Shown: positions 30,961-38,989 of the stretch, piece after piece | Position numbering within the stretch: the stretch's first letter is position 1 | How the letters are laid out: every line of letters starts with the position of its first letter | Source: Candidatus Undinarchaeales archaeon | GTDB taxonomy: Archaea > SpSt-1190 > JASMDC01 | DNA length: 64,000 nucleotides | Direction: 5' to 3' | NCBI GenBank assembly: GCA_030753015.1 | Contig: JASMDC010000002.1 | Location: 100,567-164,566, forward strand | The notes under the pieces: model-generated | Database searches by the model: none | What the model saw: the letters and a program-made list of their open reading frames with translations, nothing else | Told to the model about the DNA's origin: nothing | Position numbers and translations under genes: made by a program

Positions 30961-33371
30961 GCCCGGACAAAAAGGAGAAGAAGAAGGTACCTCCACCACC
31001 ACCTCGGTTGCCTGCAGGCGTGAAAGGCGCCCCGCTCACACGCATCGAACGGATGCCCGACGCCATCAGCACAAAGAAGCCGTCCAAACGGGTATCCATC
31101 CCGACAGCTCCCAAGAAGAAGGCCCCTCCCAAGAAGGAGGAGCTACCCCCTCCTCCAAAGAAGGCCCCACCCGCTCCGAAGCCGGCACCACTGAAGGAGG
31201 CCCCTGCGCCCGCTCCGAAGCCAGCACCGCCGAAGGAGATCCCTCCGCCCGCTCCGAAGCCGACACCACCGAAGAAGGAGAAGCCTCCCAGGAAGGAGGA
31301 AGACCCGTCGCCAAAGGCGAAGGCCGGGAAGAAGAAGGACAAGGAGGGGGACCCTCCTACGTCACAACTTCCCGAAAACACACCGCATTTAAAGATTGCC
31401 GACACCTCGGCACCCATGGCCTCCAAGATCGCGATCAACTACAACTCATGCACCCGGTGCGCCAAGTGCGTCACGGTGTGCCCCAAGCAGGCGATCAAGT
31501 TCGACAACGCACCCATCATGTGCAAGCACTGCACACCCGAGACCGCGGACTGCGCCAAGGCGTGCCCCGAGAAGGCCATCGTTCCCGTGGGGCCGGGCAA
31601 GGACATCCTCAGCGTGCAGGAGGACAGGTGTACGGGGTGTGGCGAGTGTGTCAAGGCATGCCCTTACGATTCCATCTGGGTGCTCGGGGACATCGCTCGA
31701 AAATGCGACATCTGCTACGGTGTTGCTGACCACCCCCTGTGTCTGGAGGAGTGCACCAACCAGGGCTTCAACGCTATCGAGGGGGTCCACGCCGAGCAGG
31801 TCTCAGCTGCCGTCGACACGGGCACATGGTCGCTATCGGTCTACCCCGCCCAGTCCATCCAAGAGCTCGAGCCCATTGTGATCAACGACGAGGGCACCGC
31901 TAGGACCTTCGGCTCGATCGCCAAGGTCCCCAGCGAGCCCAAGCCCGTGTACTACGTCAACGTCATCCCTTCCATCTCGGACGTGGAGCGTACCATCATC
32001 AAGCGCTCCATCGACCGGTTCATCGAGTCGGGCTCGCTCAACGCTTCGACGTACGACCAGATGAAGGCGTTCATCTTGGAAGTGGCCCGGTACATGGGCG
32101 CCGGCATAGACCCGGAGAAGCTGGACCCGCTCTCCATGCTCGCCACCCTCAACTCCACGGGGTTCGGCCCCTTCGACCTCCTGCTCAAGGACGACGCCTT
32201 GGAGGAGGTCATGGGTATCGGCGTGGGCCAGGGCCGGCCCATCTACGTCTACCACCGCAAGTACGGCATGCTCAAGACCAACGTCTTCTTCAACCCGGAC
32301 AAGTCGGGCCAGAACGAGGTGCGGGCCATCATCGAGCGCATGGTGCGCTCCCAGCCGGGGGCCAAGATCGACGACATGCACCCCCGCGTCAACACACGGC
32401 TCCCCGACGGCTCCCGTCTCCACGCGTGCATCAGTCCCATGACCCTAACCGGCTCGCTCATCACCATCCGCAAGTTCCGGGCCAACCCGCTCACCCCCAT
32501 CGAGATCGCTGAGTTCGGCACCATGTCCATCGACGCGCTCACCTACATGTGGCTGACTCTGGAGAACGAGATCTCCATGCTCATCGGCGGCAACACCGGC
32601 TCGGGAAAGACCACCACGCTCAACGCCATCTCGACGTTCATCCCCCCCGACGAGCGCATCATCATCCTTGAGTCCACGCCGGAGATCAACCTCCCCCACG
32701 GCCACCAGGCCCGGGTCGTCACCGTGCCCCAGGCCGAGATCGGAATGGAGGATCTGCTGGAGGACACCCTTCGTATGCGGCCGGACCGGGTCATCGTGGG
32801 CGAGGTGCGTTCGGGCGAGGAGGCGCGCGCGTTCATCAACTCGGTGCTGGCTGGACAGGCGCGTGGGTGCATGTGCACGTTCCACGCACTGGACGCCATG
32901 TCAGCCGCCAAGCGCATGAAGAACCCTCCCATGAACATCGCCCCCATGGACATCCAGACCCTGGACATCATCCTTGTGCAGCGGCGCCTGTCGTTCTACG
33001 ACCATGAAGCACACAAGCGCGTCCAGCTGCGCCGCGTCGTCGAGATCGTGGAGATCGACAAGTCCAAGCCCGCCGAGCTGGACATCCCTCCGCTCCTGCA
33101 GATCTACAAGTACGATACCAAGTCCAAGCAGGTGGTGCGCATGGTGAAAGGCCTCTCGCACCTGGAGAGGCGTATCGCCGAGTACAATATGGACATGACC
33201 GACCAGGAGTACGAGCGGGAGCGGTACGTCCGGATGAAGTTCCTGGAGAGCCTGTACTACCGGCACAAGCAGCAGCCGGGCAGCCTCAGCCTACCGGTGT
33301 TCATGGACTACATCACCCGATTCAGTCAGGACAAGGACTTCCGCGCCAAGTTCGAGGCGAGCGTCAGGTAG
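30957..33371 (+). CDS. Ferredoxin-secretion ATPase fusion (GspE/PilT/FlaI family with N-terminal 4Fe-4S domain)
   Basis: An 804-residue protein in three parts. Residues 1-150 are a Pro/Lys/Ala-rich, probably disordered linker with repeats such as KPAPPKE and PPAPKP. Residues about 160-270 form a polyferredoxin-like domain: CTRCAKCVTVCP (Cys165, 168, 171, 175), CKHCTPETADCAKACP, CTGCGECVKACP and CDICYGVADHPLCLEEC. From about 310 on it is a type II/IV secretion ATPase with Walker A GGNTGSGKTT (544-553), an Asp/His box (LPHGHQARV), Walker B region and GEVRSGEEARAF. Such ATPases drive pilus or archaellum assembly. Fusion to iron-sulfur clusters is unexpected and suggests redox sensing. It follows the coiled-coil gene with a 4-base overlap. 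Confidence 0.85.
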   Translation: MSPDKKEKKKVPPPPPRLPAGVKGAPLTRIERMPDAISTKKPSKRVSIPTAPKKKAPPKKEELPPPPKKAPPAPKPAPLKEAPAPAPKPAPPKEIPPPAPKPTPPKKEKPPRKEEDPSPKAKAGKKKDKEGDPPTSQLPENTPHLKIADTSAPMASKIAINYNSCTRCAKCVTVCPKQAIKFDNAPIMCKHCTPETADCAKACPEKAIVPVGPGKDILSVQEDRCTGCGECVKACPYDSIWVLGDIARKCDICYGVADHPLCLEECTNQGFNAIEGVHAEQVSAAVDTGTWSLSVYPAQSIQELEPIVINDEGTARTFGSIAKVPSEPKPVYYVNVIPSISDVERTIIKRSIDRFIESGSLNASTYDQMKAFILEVARYMGAGIDPEKLDPLSMLATLNSTGFGPFDLLLKDDALEEVMGIGVGQGRPIYVYHRKYGMLKTNVFFNPDKSGQNEVRAIIERMVRSQPGAKIDDMHPRVNTRLPDGSRLHACISPMTLTGSLITIRKFRANPLTPIEIAEFGTMSIDALTYMWLTLENEISMLIGGNTGSGKTTTLNAISTFIPPDERIIILESTPEINLPHGHQARVVTVPQAEIGMEDLLEDTLRMRPDRVIVGEVRSGEEARAFINSVLAGQARGCMCTFHALDAMSAAKRMKNPPMNIAPMDIQTLDIILVQRRLSFYDHEAHKRVQLRRVVEIVEIDKSKPAELDIPPLLQIYKYDTKSKQVVRMVKGLSHLERRIAEYNMDMTDQEYERERYVRMKFLESLYYRHKQQPGSLSLPVFMDYITRFSQDKDFRAKFEASVR
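31385..31394 (+). promoter_or_regulatory. Possible internal TATA element in the ferredoxin/ATPase gene
   Basis: GCATTTAAAG at 31385-31394 lies inside the coding frame, about 26 bases before an in-frame ATG at 31416 (codon 154, MASKIAINYN). That spacing equals the TATA-to-start distance of the leaderless genes around it. If used, it would give a shorter protein of the iron-sulfur and ATPase domains without the Pro/Lys-rich linker. The low-complexity linker encodes GC-rich codons, and this AT-rich island stands out within it. Confidence 0.4.
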
Positions 33372-33435
33372 TAGCTTACGAGCGCTGGGGCTAGGATTGT
33401 CACCTATCCGTCAAAGGGGCCGTCAATCCCGTTAA

Positions 33436-33639
33436 CTACTCGAGGATCTTGGGGACCTCGTCGCCAAGGATGGTGGCCTCGGTCCCGCACTTGGGGCAGC
33501 GGATCTTCGCCAGCAGCCCGTACTGCATCTGGAGCCCGTGATGGGGCGCATGCTCGCCCTCGCAGTTGCATGTCCAGCTGAGCCGGCCCTCGCCGGAGTG
33601 TACTCCGTATCCCACGATCTTGATAGAACTCTTTTCCAT
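33436..33639 (-). CDS. Small zinc-ribbon-like protein
   Basis: A 67-residue protein with four Cys in two pairs, CNCEGEHAPHHG and IRCPKCGTEATILG, plus clustered His, consistent with a small zinc-binding fold. It begins MEKSSIKIVGYGVHSGEG. The TATA element CTATAAAAAAA on this strand (about 33669-33679) lies 32-36 bases upstream of ATG 33639, and is shared with the divergent membrane-protein gene. Two other frames are open across the same stretch, but only this one has a regular Cys pattern and a correctly placed promoter. Function unknown. Confidence 0.6.
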   Translation of the reverse strand: MEKSSIKIVGYGVHSGEGRLSWTCNCEGEHAPHHGLQMQYGLLAKIRCPKCGTEATILGDEVPKILE

Positions 33640-33720
33640 GGTAGAACCCGGGAGGCTGGTGGTGCCACATTTTTTTATAGGTGAGTGTTCAGAACCTTAT
33701 TGCGGGGGGAGGTGTCTTCC

Positions 33721-34911
33721 ATGGGTTCCAAAGCTGACAAGGACGAGGTCGCCGGTCTATTCTATGAGATCACGGTGGTCGACAATCCCATCATCAAGGG
33801 GCTCATGGACCGTTTCCACCTCGTGGCCCTCCTGTTCCTCTGTGTACTGGTCACCATTATCGGGTACCATGGCCTCCCCACCGCGGAGCAGATAGCCGGT
33901 GTCACTGGCACGGCCACCGGTAGCATCGCACCCTTCGGGGGGAGCCGCCTCGCCTCCGGGGCGTGGGCGCTATGGCACCTGCCCTGTTCATCGCGATGGC
34001 GCATTCCGGGGTATCTCATACTCATCCTCTCCATCCCTCTCGTCAAGCGCCTTTTCAGCAACATCAACCTCTGCTACGACCGGTTGTGGGACCAGAAGAC
34101 CATCTCTCTGAAGGAGGGTGATGGTTCCGACATCGACCAGCTCCGGGAGGGGTACCGCAGCTTCCTCAAGGGCTTCGAGCGACGTCTCAATCACCGGAAC
34201 GCCTACCTCATCGCGGTCGTGTACGCGGTCATCGTGGGAGTGATAAACTTCAACATCCCCGTGAGCGAGTACGACTGGTGCACCATGGAGCGGTTCCCGG
34301 TGACGAGGGGCTCCTACGTCCTCGGGGACATGCTCCTATCGGTCTTCTTCGCGCTCCTGGTGTGGAGGATACTCGTGACCGTGTTCTACATGAGGAGGCT
34401 GAGCGATGAGTTCGACCTGAACGTCCAGCCGCTCCACCCCGACCGTTCGGGTGGGCTGAAGCCCCTGGGTGACCTGAGCTTCTCCGTCGACTCGGTCCTC
34501 CTGTCCGTCGGCGTCTGGCTCAGCGTCGGGCTGTTCACGGCAGCCCCGTCCGTGATGTGGGTGGTCTATTCCGGGATCGTGGTCTACATGGCCCTCGCCA
34601 CGCTCCTATTCTTCTATCCCCTGCACAAGGTCCACCATCTTATGAGCGAGAAGAAGATCGACCTGCTCGACCGGCTGAGCCGGAAGACCAATTCCTATTA
34701 CGAGTCGATCTACAACGATGTCCTGGACGAGGACCGGGACGTGGATCCCGAGAAGCTCAGAAAGCTCAACGACCTGGAGGAGCTATACAGGAAGGCCAGC
34801 GACATGCCCGTCTGGCCCTTCGACAAGGAGACGCTGACGAAGTTCATCTCGACCGTCGGGTTCCCGCTCAGCATGGCGATCGCCAACCTCGCGAGGCTGA
34901 GGTTCTTCTAG
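33721..34911 (+). CDS. Multi-pass membrane protein with soluble C-terminus, function unknown
   Basis: A 396-residue protein with about seven hydrophobic segments, including LVALLFLCVLVTIIGY, YLILILSIPLV, YLIAVVYAVIVGVINF, DMLLSVFFALLVWRILVTVFYM, SVLLSVGVWLSVGLFTAA and IVVYMALATLLFFYPL. A charged C-terminal region with helical character follows (EKKIDLLDRLSRKTNSYYESIYNDV). Between helices is a conserved-looking LNVQPLHPDRSGGLKPLG loop. I do not recognise a family; it is not an obvious TadC/PilC partner for the nearby ATPase. ATG 33721 is chosen over the upstream in-frame start because GGGGGGAGGTG lies eight bases before it. The promoter is shared with the zinc-ribbon gene. Confidence 0.65.
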   Translation: MGSKADKDEVAGLFYEITVVDNPIIKGLMDRFHLVALLFLCVLVTIIGYHGLPTAEQIAGVTGTATGSIAPFGGSRLASGAWALWHLPCSSRWRIPGYLILILSIPLVKRLFSNINLCYDRLWDQKTISLKEGDGSDIDQLREGYRSFLKGFERRLNHRNAYLIAVVYAVIVGVINFNIPVSEYDWCTMERFPVTRGSYVLGDMLLSVFFALLVWRILVTVFYMRRLSDEFDLNVQPLHPDRSGGLKPLGDLSFSVDSVLLSVGVWLSVGLFTAAPSVMWVVYSGIVVYMALATLLFFYPLHKVHHLMSEKKIDLLDRLSRKTNSYYESIYNDVLDEDRDVDPEKLRKLNDLEELYRKASDMPVWPFDKETLTKFISTVGFPLSMAIANLARLRFF

Positions 34912-35005
34912 ATACAGGCCGGGCGGTCAACGCGTCCGGCATCGGTCCCGTACCACGTTTACGGATCCCTGCCCCTGGTCTACTTTTAAATACGATGAAA
35001 GCGTA
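34912..35005 (+). promoter_or_regulatory. Promoter region of the structured leader
   Basis: No gene is seen in this gap. TTTTAAATAC at 34984-34993 is a good TATA element and would start transcription near 35008-35015, at the first base-paired segment of the structured RNA that follows. The nearest gene start is ATG 35113, about 120 bases further on, so this promoter makes an unusually long leader for this genome, where most leaders are absent or under 20 bases. Confidence 0.5.
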
Positions 35006-35087
35006 GTCCCTGCTATGCCATCGCATACCAGCTTGCTGGTAGGGACGACCGGGAAGAGACCCGTCGTGCCTATTATGCGATAGGCAC
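35006..35087 (+). ncRNA. Strongly structured leader RNA or small RNA (new candidate)
   Basis: Five complementary segments follow one another. GTCCCT (35006-35011) pairs with AGGGAC (35041-35046), closing a junction that holds two hairpins: TATGC-CATC-GCATA (35014-35027) and CCAG-CTTG-CTGG (35028-35039). Next, CGGG (35050-35053) pairs with CCCG (35060-35063) with flanking ACGA/TCGT. Last is GTGCCTAT-TATGCG-ATAGGCAC (35066-35087), an 8-base-pair stem. Its loop TATGCG (35074-35079) is exactly complementary to CGCATA (35022-35027), so a pseudoknot or alternative pairing with the first hairpin is possible. It ends 25 bases before ATG 35113, leaving GGTGA free. No known riboswitch class is recognised. 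Confidence 0.6.
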
Positions 35088-35112
35088 CGCGAATTTCTTC
35101 TCGGTGAGTGCT

Positions 35113-35565
35113 ATGGAATCTACATCGAACACCATATCGGAACTGATCTGGGCGTACGAACGGAGCGTGTGCGAGCAGGCCTCGCTCGTTGCGTCCGAGA
35201 TCCGGAGCAGTGCGGACGAGGACGAGCTTCCTCGTGCCCTGCGCAGCTACATCTCCCTCATGTTCGAGGGGGTGCGGTACGGCCATGCCTTCAGGGAGGC
35301 GCGGGACTTCCTGCTGACCCAGGCGGTCCACCGCGGCGTGAGCCCTGTCGAGGTGTCGATGAAACTGACGGAGAAGTACCTCTACGAGGAGATCGTGGTG
35401 CGGGCGTGCCTGCGGAGCATTGCCACCATGGCCCGGGACCTCGAGACAATCGAGTCCTGCCGCATCAACTGGCACAAGCTCCACGGACGGTTCAAGGAGG
35501 CTGCATCGGGAGCCTATAGCATCTTCAGCGAGGGTGAACAGCTGCTGGAGGCCGCCTATGCCTGA
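35113..35565 (+). CDS. Hypothetical helical protein behind a structured leader
   Basis: A 150-residue protein, mostly helical, rich in Glu, Arg and Ala, with no membrane segment or known motif (for example ISELIWAYERSVCEQASLV, SYISLMFEGVRYGHAF and EEIVVRACLRSIATMARDL). The ATG at 35113 is preferred to GTG 35104 since GGTGA at 35102-35106 is spaced correctly for it. The message has a leader of about 100 bases with stable folds, so its translation or transcript stability is probably regulated. Its last 10 bases overlap the end of the convergent gene at 35556. Confidence 0.55.
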   Translation: MESTSNTISELIWAYERSVCEQASLVASEIRSSADEDELPRALRSYISLMFEGVRYGHAFREARDFLLTQAVHRGVSPVEVSMKLTEKYLYEEIVVRACLRSIATMARDLETIESCRINWHKLHGRFKEAASGAYSIFSEGEQLLEAAYA

Positions 35566-35996
35566 ACCGCCTTCCTGACCCCTCGAACGACCTCGGGGGG
35601 GAAGATGTCGCCCATGAAAGGATCGCTGGCCATCTGCTCGAACTCCTCGAGGGCAACGTCCATCATGCAGACGTTGAGCCCGTCCACGCGCTCGTAGCGG
35701 TCCTTGGGGACGTCGGTAGAGAGGAGGAGGAGAGGGATCCGGTCACGGTCCAGCTCCTCCTCCACACGCTCGGAGATAGTGTCGCATGGCAGCGCGATCA
35801 TCCGGGAGCGCAGCCTGCGCACGAGCTGGAAGAAAGCAGGGTATTTCTGTCGGGACACGGCGACCACGAGGAACTGGGAGAAGAACTCCTCCTCGATTCC
35901 TTCCATGCAGAAGCGTGTGGGGAACGAGAGGTAGTGGTCCCTACCACGCACGCGCTTGTCGAGCTGTCGCATGAGGGTCGCTGTCTCCTCGTCCAT
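35556..35996 (-). CDS. Hypothetical protein
   Basis: A 146-residue soluble protein with alternating strands and helices (FFSQFLVVAVSRQKYPAFF, RIPLLLLSTDVPKDRYERV, GLNVCMMDVALEEFEQM). The layout suggests a small alpha/beta fold, but no motif identifies it. ATG 35996 lies about 27 bases after the near-palindromic TATA element AGCTATTTATAGCT (36021-36034), which may also serve the divergent surface-protein gene at 36079. The 3' end overlaps the convergent neighbour by 10 bases. Confidence 0.55.
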   Translation of the reverse strand: MDEETATLMRQLDKRVRGRDHYLSFPTRFCMEGIEEEFFSQFLVVAVSRQKYPAFFQLVRRLRSRMIALPCDTISERVEEELDRDRIPLLLLSTDVPKDRYERVDGLNVCMMDVALEEFEQMASDPFMGDIFPPEVVRGVRKAVQA

Positions 35997-36020
35997 CGGA
36001 TGCAGCCCGGGGAGAGCTTA

Positions 36021-36034
36021 AGCTATAAATAGCT
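36021..36034. promoter_or_regulatory. Near-palindromic bidirectional TATA element
   Basis: AGCTATAAATAGCT reads almost the same on both strands. Leftward it is about 27 bases from ATG 35996. Rightward it would start the 36079 gene message near 36053, giving a leader of about 25 bases with AGTAGGGACAT before the ATG. Confidence 0.5.
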
Positions 36035-36078
36035 CTCAGGCAAGAGAGTGCGTTATTGGTAGAATTTAGTAGGGACAT

Positions 36079-38940
36079 ATGATGGTGAGAACACGACTCG
36101 TCGTCCTGTTTGTGATCCTGCTCCTCCTACTGAGCTCTGCCAAGGACGGCACCATTAAACGGCTCACCTCCAACGCGGGGGCCAATCTCTACCCCATCAT
36201 CAACATAGATCATGCCAAGCACAAGCGCACAATCGCATGGTTCACCGATTGGGACGACACCTTCAACGTGTACGTCAAGGATTTCCGCTCCAGGAAATGG
36301 AGAACACATCGGGTGACGGGAGGGGGCAACGCCTGCGGGTTGGGCCCTCGTCATGCCGTCGATCATCACAAGTGGGCTATCCACGTTGCATGGTATCAGG
36401 TCCAGAATGAGGGCTTCGACATATTCCATGGACGTTCCACGGACGGGGGGAAGTCCTGGGCGGTGACGCGGGTGACCGATGGGCCTGAGGTCGATGTCAA
36501 TCCTGCCCTCTTCGTCCGCTCGAACGGCGATGTACACATTACCTGGGAGCGTGGACCTGAGGGGATGCGGGACATCATGGTGGCGAGCTCCTGGGACAAG
36601 GGGCGGACCTGGACAAAAGGCCCGGTCTCGACCGTTGTGTCGGACGATAGCAGACCGGTGGTGGCCGTGACCTCCAACGGGCGCATCCATGTGGCCTGGC
36701 AACGGCATGAGGGCATCGATGTGGACATCCTCCACGCGGTCTCTGATGACAACGGGCTGAGCTGGAACCTGCACAACATCATCGCCGATACGTTGCGCCA
36801 GACGAATCCGGACATCGCCGTGCGCGGCAACGATGTATACGTGGCCTGGGAGGGGATGGACCCTTCATGCAACGCGACCTACTGCCCTGTCACGGTCAAC
36901 ATCGCCCGCTCGAGCGACAATGGTGTTACCTGGGAGATGAACGCGGTGGCCGGGATGGAACTGTACCGTCCATCGATCGTCACATCTGGCGCAAAGCGCG
37001 TGCTCCTGGCCGCAGAGCACCGGACGAGCACGTCCTCCGAGATTGTGTACGGCTTCTCAAAGAACCTGGGTCGGACATGGGACGTACGGCAGGTGAGCGA
37101 TGCCGAAGGAGAGGACTCGAACCCGTCCATCGCCGTCACCTACCGGGGAAAGGTGCACATCGTATGGCAGGGAACGTCGCGCGGGCACTCGGATCTCTAT
37201 CACGTGGAGTTCTGGCCCAAAGAGGGTCCTCTGGAGATCGCCACGCCCACCCCTGATCCCGATGATATGGTCGAGCCGACACCTCTACCGCTCCCCAACG
37301 TAACGATCCTTCCAGAGGGGGAGCCCGAGGGTACACCACCAGCAGCGACCACGATCCCCGATCCCACGCCCGAACCCGATCCGGATGACGATCCCGAGGA
37401 GGATCCTAATCCCTACCCGGATCCCTCTCCGGGAGCGACACCCGATCCCAATCCTACTCCGATCCCCACCCCGCTCCCGACCGTGATCCCTACAACAATC
37501 CCGACCTTGGTCCCCACAATGGTCCCCACCGTTGTACCCACGACCCTCCCTGACGGCGAGGTGACCCTCGTCCCAACCTTCGTCCCGACACAGGTACCTA
37601 CCACGGTGGCCACCACCGTCCCTACGATAGTCCCCTCCGTGATCCCCACCGATGCTCCCGATGACGGTACCGAGCCCTCACCTGGAGTGACGGAGGACGG
37701 GCCGGCCAGCACGCTAGGGCCTCGACCGACGTTGGACGAGTCGACCCTCGACCAAGGAGGTGCACCTGCAAGCGTCCCCTCCGACCCACTGGCCGCGGCG
37801 ATATCCGACCTGGCCAAGGAAGCGGGATGCACAGCAGTGTGCACGGGGATGCCCGTGGAGTGCAACGACAACTGCGCCGACCTGCTAGAGCTCGAACGGA
37901 TCCTGACCTCACCAGTGTTCCAGGACAAATTGCTCGTGCTGATGGCGCTCAAGGGAGAGCGTCCTCCCGACCTTGAGGGGCTGGTGCAGGCTGCGTGGCG
38001 GTCGCTGGGGGACGGGGATCTCGCCAGTGCCCGAGATACCATCGGCCGTATCAGGGACGAGATCGATGTGGTCCGGAGCGACGACACGGGAGTGACAATA
38101 GTAACACGCCACGAGTTCGTCCCTCAGCAGGAGGCGGAGGAGGATGCAATCCCGGTCGTCATGGAGCTGTTCGACCTCACGAACATGTTCGGGGGCGACG
38201 TCGATGAGCTGACCCAGGAAGCGCTCGAGACCTCGAAGAACATCCGTACCGTCATGGACGTGAGCGTGACCGGTCAGGTGGTCCAGGTCGACTCGGAGGG
38301 CAGCGAGGTGACGGATGGAGAGGCAGCCACAGCGACCATGGTGAAACTCACGGTGGAGAACACCAAGGATGAGGACCAGGAGGACTTCTGTATCGTGCAG
38401 GTAATACCCAAGACCTTCGCCGAGAGCGTGAAGGGCCTCACGTTCAAGCAGGACGTGAAGGTGGTCGTTGAGGATCCGGTCGTGCTGTGGAGCGTCGACC
38501 GTCTCAAGGGGAAGAAGAAGGTGGACCTCGCCTTCTCGGTGCAGAAACAGGTGGATAACGCTGCCATGAGCGACATGAAGATCACCTTCGTCAAGCTCCC
38601 AGGATGGCGGTGCAAGGAACTGAACCCGCGGCCTGAAGTGCGGATCGGCGGGCTCGCTGGGGCAGCTAGTGCCATCAACTGGCTGAGCATCTTCATCGGT
38701 GTGGTCGTACTGGTGGTGATCGCCGGATCCGTTGCCATAGCACGCAGCTCGCGTGGGGAGGCCAAGACCGTGCCTGCAGCAGTGACCACGACAGACCGCA
38801 CGACATACCAGCACACTGCCGGATACTATCCTGCGAGCGCTCCCGGTCAGAACTCCGCCGCAGGCCGCACTCAATATTATCATGCACCCGAGTGGAGAGG
38901 CTCGCAGGAAGGCCAGGGGCAGCGCCAGAACGGAGGGTGA
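36079..38940 (+). CDS. Large secreted Asp-box (sialidase-like beta-propeller) protein with Pro/Thr stalk and C-terminal membrane anchor
   Basis: A 953-residue surface protein. Residues 1-21 are a signal peptide. Residues about 25-385 form a beta-propeller with at least five Asp-box motifs: STDGGKSW, SWDKGRTW, SDDNGLSW, SSDNGVTW and SKNLGRTW. Asp-boxes are structural, so sialidase activity is not implied and the catalytic Arg triad was not identified. Residues about 390-560 are a stalk of Pro-Thr repeats. A further domain has Cys near CTAVCTGMPVECNDNC and ends in a membrane helix (WLSIFIGVVVLVVIAGSVAI). The cytoplasmic tail of about 60 residues has YQHTAGYYPASAPG and RTQYYHAPEW. Role inferred as cell-surface recognition or adhesion. 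Confidence 0.82.
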   Translation: MMVRTRLVVLFVILLLLLSSAKDGTIKRLTSNAGANLYPIINIDHAKHKRTIAWFTDWDDTFNVYVKDFRSRKWRTHRVTGGGNACGLGPRHAVDHHKWAIHVAWYQVQNEGFDIFHGRSTDGGKSWAVTRVTDGPEVDVNPALFVRSNGDVHITWERGPEGMRDIMVASSWDKGRTWTKGPVSTVVSDDSRPVVAVTSNGRIHVAWQRHEGIDVDILHAVSDDNGLSWNLHNIIADTLRQTNPDIAVRGNDVYVAWEGMDPSCNATYCPVTVNIARSSDNGVTWEMNAVAGMELYRPSIVTSGAKRVLLAAEHRTSTSSEIVYGFSKNLGRTWDVRQVSDAEGEDSNPSIAVTYRGKVHIVWQGTSRGHSDLYHVEFWPKEGPLEIATPTPDPDDMVEPTPLPLPNVTILPEGEPEGTPPAATTIPDPTPEPDPDDDPEEDPNPYPDPSPGATPDPNPTPIPTPLPTVIPTTIPTLVPTMVPTVVPTTLPDGEVTLVPTFVPTQVPTTVATTVPTIVPSVIPTDAPDDGTEPSPGVTEDGPASTLGPRPTLDESTLDQGGAPASVPSDPLAAAISDLAKEAGCTAVCTGMPVECNDNCADLLELERILTSPVFQDKLLVLMALKGERPPDLEGLVQAAWRSLGDGDLASARDTIGRIRDEIDVVRSDDTGVTIVTRHEFVPQQEAEEDAIPVVMELFDLTNMFGGDVDELTQEALETSKNIRTVMDVSVTGQVVQVDSEGSEVTDGEAATATMVKLTVENTKDEDQEDFCIVQVIPKTFAESVKGLTFKQDVKVVVEDPVVLWSVDRLKGKKKVDLAFSVQKQVDNAAMSDMKITFVKLPGWRCKELNPRPEVRIGGLAGAASAINWLSIFIGVVVLVVIAGSVAIARSSRGEAKTVPAAVTTTDRTTYQHTAGYYPASAPGQNSAAGRTQYYHAPEWRGSQEGQGQRQNGG
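37243..37690 (+). repeat. Pro/Thr-rich coding repeat (surface stalk)
   Basis: Within the Asp-box protein gene, this stretch encodes mainly Pro, Thr and Val/Ile in loose units such as TLVPTMVPT, TPDPNPTP and TIVPSVIPT, with Asp-rich parts (EPDPDDDPEED). At the DNA level the units are imperfect (ATCCCxACC, GTCCCxACx), so this is a coding low-complexity array. It likely forms an extended, possibly O-glycosylated, spacer between the propeller and the membrane. Confidence 0.85.
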
Positions 38941-38989
38941 CCATCACCTCGCACGAGGATTAATAAGCATATACGGGCCCGGTCCATCC

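Noticed and set aside
30957..33371. Archaellum ATPase FlaI/ArlI
   Set aside because: No archaellin, FlaJ/ArlJ or other archaellum genes are nearby, and the ferredoxin domain is not part of that family, so only the broad secretion-ATPase family is claimed.
33404..33670. Alternative 78-88 residue frames across the small zinc-ribbon gene
   Set aside because: They lack the regular Cys pattern, and their starts lie on top of the TATA element that correctly serves ATG 33639.
37243..37690. CRISPR-like or tandem DNA repeat
   Set aside because: The units are irregular in length and sequence, stay in one reading frame and encode a Pro/Thr stalk, so this is coding low complexity. No CRISPR array was found anywhere in the window.
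36079..38940. Active sialidase
   Set aside because: Asp-boxes are structural and occur in many propellers; the catalytic Arg triad and Tyr/Glu pair were not identified.
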